From positions 124,001-188,000 of the forward strand of contig NZ_JANIPJ010000005.1 of the NCBI RefSeq assembly GCF_024623455.1: a stretch of DNA of 64,000 bases. Reading direction: 5' to 3'. The DNA is from Paenibacillus soyae (lineage in GTDB: Bacteria > Bacillota > Bacilli > Paenibacillales > Paenibacillaceae). The notes beneath the pieces are model-generated. The model was not told the origin of the DNA. It worked only from the letters and a program-made list of their open reading frames with translations, and did no database searches. Shown in pieces: positions 60,354 through 64,000 of the stretch; the stretch's first letter is position 1, and each line of letters opens with the position of its first letter. Position numbers and translations under genes: made by a program.

Positions 60354-60428
60354 ATAAAAGCCGCACCTCGCCCGGAAGATGGGAGAAGATGCGGCCTCGT
60401 TGCCGTCGGCAGCACAGCATTGTGCGCC
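60354..60428 (-). promoter_or_regulatory. ANTAR-type antitermination leader of nasA
   Basis: On the minus strand the leader RNA holds stem P1 GGC-GCAC[AAUGCU]GUGC-U-GCC (60428-60408), stem P2 CGGC[AACGAG]GCCG (60405-60392) and an intrinsic terminator GCCGCA...UGCGGC-UUUUAU (60395-60354). Both hexaloops have A at position 1 and G at position 4, and the 3' arm of P2 is part of the 5' arm of the terminator, so the two are mutually exclusive. This is the layout bound by ANTAR proteins such as NasR and EutV. Confidence 0.78.
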
Positions 60429-60467
60429 TTTGTTTGGGGGGGGCACGATTTTGTGTTCCCAACACGA

Positions 60468-60496
60468 ATTATAGAGCGGTGTAATCGTCATGTCAA
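60468..60496 (-). promoter_or_regulatory. Consensus sigma-A promoter of nasA
   Basis: TTGACA (60496-60491), 17 bp, TATAAT (60473-60468): a perfect consensus, implying that control lies in the leader and the overlapping nitrogen box. The leader is about 150 bases. Confidence 0.9.
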
Positions 60497-60560
60497 TATA
60501 TCTAACGCGGTAAGACATAAAAATTTCCACTCTCTTTTTATGTTATATATATTGACATGA
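60488..60560. promoter_or_regulatory. Symmetrical divergent control region with GlnR/TnrA-type boxes
   Basis: TGTTATATATATTGACA (60541-60557) fits TGTNA-N7-TNACA exactly; its mirror at 60491-60507 has one mismatch. The 19-mers at 60488-60506 and 60542-60560 are inverted copies (18 of 19), and ACATAAAAA/TTTTTATGT (60515-60523, 60535-60543) are nested inside. Each box contains the -35 of its own promoter, which points to repression when nitrogen is plentiful. Confidence 0.72.
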
Positions 60561-60580
60561 TCTCTCGCATGCACTACTCT
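60552..60580 (+). promoter_or_regulatory. Promoter of moeA-nasB
   Basis: TTGACA (60552-60557), 17 bp, TACTCT (60575-60580). Leader of about 128 bases follows. Confidence 0.75.
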
Positions 60581-60597
60581 AACCTTATACAGGAGCG

Positions 60598-60664
60598 GCA
60601 CAATGGGGTGCGGGCTCGAATGGCGACGATGCCTTTTCTCGCGAATGACGAGGAAGGGCTTTTT
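60598..60664 (+). promoter_or_regulatory. ANTAR-like leader of moeA-nasB
   Basis: P1 GCAC[AAUGGG]GUGC (60598-60611) has the same stem as in the nasA leader and a hexaloop with A1 and G4. A possible P2 GGC[GACGAU]GCC (60622-60633) has G4 but G at position 1. A 10-base-pair terminator (60632-60641 with 60649-60658, some G-U pairs) plus T5 overlaps the end of P2. Confidence 0.6.
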
Positions 60665-60715
60665 ATGCTTATTTTTAGTATTGAGAATAGAGGATCGGAA
60701 TAAGGAGGGGGCAAT

Positions 60716-61984
60716 ATGACGGCTGTTCTTGCTGTTGATTCGTTACATGCGTCTGTCGCCAAGGCCGTTTCCTTGCTGGTCAAAGAAATGAGAGAGCCGG
60801 CATCCGAGGAGGTGCCGCTGGAGGAAGCGGCCGGCAGGGTGCTTGGGGCGGATCTTGGAAGTCCGATCGCGCTTCCGCCGTTCCGCAGGGCGGCCATGGA
60901 CGGCTACGCCGTCCGCCACGCCTCGGTCGCGGGGGCATCGCCGGAACGGCCGGTGCGACTCGAGATCGCGGGCGAAATCCGCTCGGGCGATGGAACGGAT
61001 CACGCCCCGTACTTGAATGCGGCAGGCGTCGCCATCCGAATCTTCACCGGAGCGCCAGTTCCCGAAGGATACGACGCGGTCATCATGCAGGAGATGGTCT
61101 CCTTGACCAAGAGCGCGGGCGGCAAGCCTTGCATCCGAGTCGACCGTGCGGCTGCAAAGGGCCAGCATATCGCCGAGCGCGGGGAGGACATTCCCGAAGG
61201 TCTCTCCGTGCTGTACCGGGGAACGGCGATCCGGGCCAAGGAGGTCGCGATATTGGCCTCGCTCGGCATACGGAGCGTCCCGGTATACCGCAAGCCGGTT
61301 ATCGCGGTCATTCCGATCGGCGACGAGCTGGAGCATCCGGGCGGTTCGCTAAGTCCGGGGAAAATCTATGACGCCAACGGCTATATGGTAAGCGCCAGGC
61401 TGCGAGAGCTGGGAGCGGAGCCGCTGCAATGGGCTCCGGTGCCGGACGGATTGCTTGCAATCCAAGGGGAGATGAGAAGAGCCCTGGCGGAGGCGGATGC
61501 CGTCATCACGATCGGCGGCGTATCCGTCGGGGATTACGATTATGTAAGAAGGGCGGTGGATGCAATGGAAGGCAGGCCGCTGTTCACGAAGGTGCTGATG
61601 AGACCGGGGACGCCGACGTCGGCTTATACGGCGGAAGGCAAAGTGATGATGTGTTTGTCCGGCAACCCGTCCGCCTGCTTCGCCGGTCTTGAGCTGCTGG
61701 TCAGGCAAGCCGTTCTGAAAGCCGCCGGAAGAACGGAATACGGAACGGAATGGTTAGATGGCAGGTTAGTTGACGCGATTAAGAAGCCATGTCCTTATCC
61801 CCGGTTTGCACGGGCCTTCGCGTACCGCGAGAACAAGGAGTGGCTGATCGAGCCGCTCCATCACGATAAGTCGGGCAACGTAGCCGCGTTCGCGAGAGCC
61901 AACGCGCTAGTCTGTATCCCTGCGGGAGGCGGAGGCGCCGCGCCGGGGCAGGAGGTACGCTTCCTCACGATAGGCAAATCGTAA
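60716..61984 (+). CDS. moeA: Molybdopterin molybdenumtransferase
   Basis: 422 residues in the MoeA four-domain order: DGYAVR near residue 62, FTGAPVPEGYDAVIMQE near 105, the MoCF-like domain with GDEL and TIGGVSVGDYDYVR near 265 and MRPGTPTSAY near 298, LSGNPSACFAGLE near 320. It inserts molybdate into adenylylated molybdopterin. First gene of the assimilatory operon, needed for nitrate reductase cofactor supply. AAGGAGGGGG precedes the ATG by 5 bases. Confidence 0.94.
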   Translation: MTAVLAVDSLHASVAKAVSLLVKEMREPASEEVPLEEAAGRVLGADLGSPIALPPFRRAAMDGYAVRHASVAGASPERPVRLEIAGEIRSGDGTDHAPYLNAAGVAIRIFTGAPVPEGYDAVIMQEMVSLTKSAGGKPCIRVDRAAAKGQHIAERGEDIPEGLSVLYRGTAIRAKEVAILASLGIRSVPVYRKPVIAVIPIGDELEHPGGSLSPGKIYDANGYMVSARLRELGAEPLQWAPVPDGLLAIQGEMRRALAEADAVITIGGVSVGDYDYVRRAVDAMEGRPLFTKVLMRPGTPTSAYTAEGKVMMCLSGNPSACFAGLELLVRQAVLKAAGRTEYGTEWLDGRLVDAIKKPCPYPRFARAFAYRENKEWLIEPLHHDKSGNVAAFARANALVCIPAGGGGAAPGQEVRFLTIGKS

Positions 61985-62001
61985 GAGTGGATGTGAGCAT
62001 A

Positions 62002-64000
62002 ATGAACAAGCTTAAACTGGTTGTGGTAGGTAACGGGATGGCCGGCGTCCGGTGCGTCGAAGAAATTCTGAAGCTGGATCCGGAACGGTTCCAAATTACG
62101 ATATTCGGCAGCGAGCCAAGACCTAATTATAATCGGATTTTATTGTCCAAGGTGCTGCAGGGCAACTCCGCCATGGACGAGATCATCATCAACGACTGGT
62201 CCTGGTACGATGAGAACCGCATTCGTCTGTATACGGGGGAGACGGTCGTCAAGATCGATTCCGGCAAAAAAATAGTGGAGACCAAATCCGGCATTAAGGC
62301 CGAATACGACATGCTCATTCTGGCGACGGGATCGTCTCCGTTCATTCCTCCGATCGACGGGGTGAGGAAGCCGGGCGTCATCGCTTTCCGCAATATGGAC
62401 GATTGCCGCATCATGATGGAGCACGCGGAGAAATACCGCAAGGCGGCCGTCATTGGCGGCGGCTTGCTGGGGCTGGAGGCCGCCAGGGGTCTGCTCAACC
62501 TCGGCATGGAGACCGACGTGATTCATAACGCGCCATACCTGATGAACCGGCAGCTGGATTACATGTCCGCGGAGCTGCTGCGCAAGGAGCTGGAAGCTCA
62601 AGGGATGCGCTTCTGGCTGAACGCCAATACCGAGAGCATTACGGGCAGAAGCCGGGCCAAGGGCATCCGGTTCGCGACCGGCGTTTCGATCGAAGCGGAT
62701 CTCGTGATCGTCGCGGTCGGCATCATCCCGAACGTGGAGCTGGCGAAGAGCAGCGGCATTCGCACGAACCGGGCGATCGTCGTGGACGATTACATGCGGA
62801 CCAGCGTCGCGGATATTTACGCCGTCGGGGAATGCGCGGAGCATCGCGGGATCGCGTACGGGCTGGTCGCGCCGCTCTACGAGCAGGGCAAGGTGCTCGC
62901 GCAGCTGCTGTGCCGTCCGAACGAGGAATGCCCGCCGTATGTCGGCTCCGTGCCTTCCGCGCAGCTGAAGGTGTCCGGCGTGGAGATGTTCTCGGTCGGC
63001 GAGATACAGGAGCAGGCGGCCGGAACGGCGCTTCAAATGTATGACGGCATCAAGGGCGCCTACAAGAAAGTAACGATGGCGGATGGCAAAATATGCGGAG
63101 CTATTCTATACGGCGACACCTCCGAGGCGAACGCCTTGCTGCAGCTGGTGAAGCAGAACGCGCCCGTGTCGGCTCTCGCTTCTTCCTCCGCCCAGCAGGG
63201 GGCGGGCAATCAAGACGAGCAGATCGCGGCCATGCCGGATAAGGAAACGGTGTGCGCCTGCAACGCGGTATCCAAAGGGACGATCATGCGCTGCGTCGTC
63301 GAAGACGGTCTAGAGACGGCGCAGCAGGTGAAGGAGAAGACGAAGGCGTCCGGCTCCTGCGGCGGCTGCAAGTCGATGGTAGAGGCGATCGTTAGCTACG
63401 CGAAGCGCAAAGGCAGCTTGGATTCCGCCGCGGCGGCGCCGATCTGCGCCTGCACGGACTGCTCGCATGAGCAGGCGAAGCAGGCGATTATGCATGGAGC
63501 TTACGGCAGCGTCGAACAGGTCGTCTCGGCGCTCGGCTGGAAACGGAAATCCGGCTGCGACGTGTGCGTGCCCGCCCTCCGTTATTACTTTGCGCTCCGG
63601 ACGGGCGACGCGAGCAAGGCCCAGGAAGGGGAGCCGATCGGCAAAGCTTACGTGGGCATGGCCGTAACCGTTGCGGACGAATCGGATCCTTCTTCGCTGC
63701 CGAACTACGATGCCCGTTCGCTTGGCGACGAGCTGGGGAGGCTGGGACGGAAGCTCGCTTTCCCGACGCGGCTCAAAGCGGTAGTCGCTTCCGGTCTGCA
63801 CCAGGCGGCAGGCGTGCTCGTCCACGATATCGGCATTACGGATTCGCCGGCGGGCTGGCAAATTTACGTGGCGGGCCACGCGGAGAACCCGGTCAGGCAA
63901 GGACAGCTGCTCGGCATTGCGGAGTCGTATGGCGAAGCGCTGGAGCTAAGCGCCGCTTGTCTGCAGCTATATAGAGAGAAAGCGGAGTTCATGGAGCCGC
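62002..64000 (+). CDS. nasB: Assimilatory nitrate reductase electron transfer subunit (3' partial)
   Basis: The first 666 codons are visible; the gene leaves the window. FAD/NADH oxidoreductase domain (GNGMAGVRCVEE and GGGLLGLEAARG loops, about 5-320), then BFD-type [2Fe-2S] cysteines (CACNAV...CGGCKS and CACTDC...CDVC, about 415-535), then a half-domain like the ferredoxin-fold part of nitrite reductase. Where NirB carries the C-x5-C [4Fe-4S] motif, this protein reads ASGLHQAAGVLVHD without cysteine, so it is NasB-like and not a second NirB. It passes electrons from NADH to a NasC-type catalytic subunit presumably encoded just outside. It begins 17 bases after moeA. Confidence 0.85.
   Translation, partial: MNKLKLVVVGNGMAGVRCVEEILKLDPERFQITIFGSEPRPNYNRILLSKVLQGNSAMDEIIINDWSWYDENRIRLYTGETVVKIDSGKKIVETKSGIKAEYDMLILATGSSPFIPPIDGVRKPGVIAFRNMDDCRIMMEHAEKYRKAAVIGGGLLGLEAARGLLNLGMETDVIHNAPYLMNRQLDYMSAELLRKELEAQGMRFWLNANTESITGRSRAKGIRFATGVSIEADLVIVAVGIIPNVELAKSSGIRTNRAIVVDDYMRTSVADIYAVGECAEHRGIAYGLVAPLYEQGKVLAQLLCRPNEECPPYVGSVPSAQLKVSGVEMFSVGEIQEQAAGTALQMYDGIKGAYKKVTMADGKICGAILYGDTSEANALLQLVKQNAPVSALASSSAQQGAGNQDEQIAAMPDKETVCACNAVSKGTIMRCVVEDGLETAQQVKEKTKASGSCGGCKSMVEAIVSYAKRKGSLDSAAAAPICACTDCSHEQAKQAIMHGAYGSVEQVVSALGWKRKSGCDVCVPALRYYFALRTGDASKAQEGEPIGKAYVGMAVTVADESDPSSLPNYDARSLGDELGRLGRKLAFPTRLKAVVASGLHQAAGVLVHDIGITDSPAGWQIYVAGHAENPVRQGQLLGIAESYGEALELSAACLQLYREKAEFMEP

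Overview
This 64 kb window reads as chromosome of a spore-forming, facultatively anaerobic member of the Bacillales with fairly high G+C, most likely Paenibacillaceae (Paenibacillus/Cohnella type). This is inferred from an alpha/beta-type SASP gene, CotF-like and DUF3231 genes, RNase J, strong AGGAGG ribosome binding sites, frequent TTG/GTG starts, and an FNR protein whose cysteine cluster is C-terminal, as in Bacillus Fnr.

Region by region: (1) 1-4.9 kb: the end of a StlD/DarB-type ketosynthase fused to a haem-oxygenase-like domain, its partner gene, a TetR regulator with a DUF3995 gene that carries a frameshift, and an orphan DcuS/CitA-like sensor kinase. (2) 5.0-16.4 kb: a nitrate/nitrite block. 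It holds narK, a four-gene Mo/Fe-S/Rieske/cytochrome b reductase complex, four small accessory genes, a hemerythrin gene, nirBD and mobA. (3) 16.4-24.5 kb: pflBA, two DUF3147 membrane proteins, a hemerythrin gene, fnr, and an nreA-nreC-nreB-like nitrate sensing set. (4) 24.5-38.9 kb: fermentation and nitrosative-stress genes (adhE, ndk, focA/nirC, ldh, a double class II aldolase, a ba3-type oxidase, ric/ytfE, three hemerythrin genes) with two nearly identical doxX copies at 24.5 and 36.2 kb. (5) 39-46 kb: spore and housekeeping genes (SASP, DUF2812/PadR pair, patatin, DUF3231, CotF, RNase J) and a histidine kinase-STAS fusion. (6) 46-59 kb: AraC regulator and lacZ, a 650 bp repeat array, an orphan permease pair, an SdpRI-like pair, a 550 bp gene-free and strongly folded region before a slipin gene, msrA, an ECF sigma/anti-sigma pair, and small membrane and hypothetical genes. 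(7) 59-64 kb: divergent assimilatory nitrate genes, nasA/narK-type transporter against moeA-nasB.

The unifying theme of 6.4-38.9 kb is one regulator. Fourteen promoters carry a box close to TGTGA-N6-TCACA, and in every one the box centre lies 29.5 or 30.5 bp before the -10 hexamer, the class II activator position (about -41.5). The fnr gene inside the window encodes an R-E-x-x-x-R recognition helix suited to TGTGA half-sites. Nitrate import and reduction, nitrite reduction to ammonium, mixed-acid fermentation (Pfl, AdhE, Ldh, formate/nitrite channel) and NO/iron-centre protection therefore look like one anaerobic regulon gathered in one place.

The second nitrate system at 59-64 kb has no FNR box. 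It shows a GlnR/TnrA-type box (TGTNA-N7-TNACA) over the divergent promoters, and leader RNAs with A1/G4 hexaloops overlapping intrinsic terminators, the signature of ANTAR-protein antitermination. So the assimilatory route appears to be controlled by nitrogen status plus a nitrate-responsive antiterminator, and the dissimilatory route by oxygen.

Most novel-looking items: the cytosolic Nas/Nap-type reductase wired to a Tat-exported Rieske protein and a NarI/DsrM-like cytochrome b; the structured RNA candidate with a tRNA-like T-arm before the slipin gene; second FNR boxes downstream of or over promoters; the ANTAR/GlnR switch; and the two-orientation repeat array at 50.5-51.1 kb.
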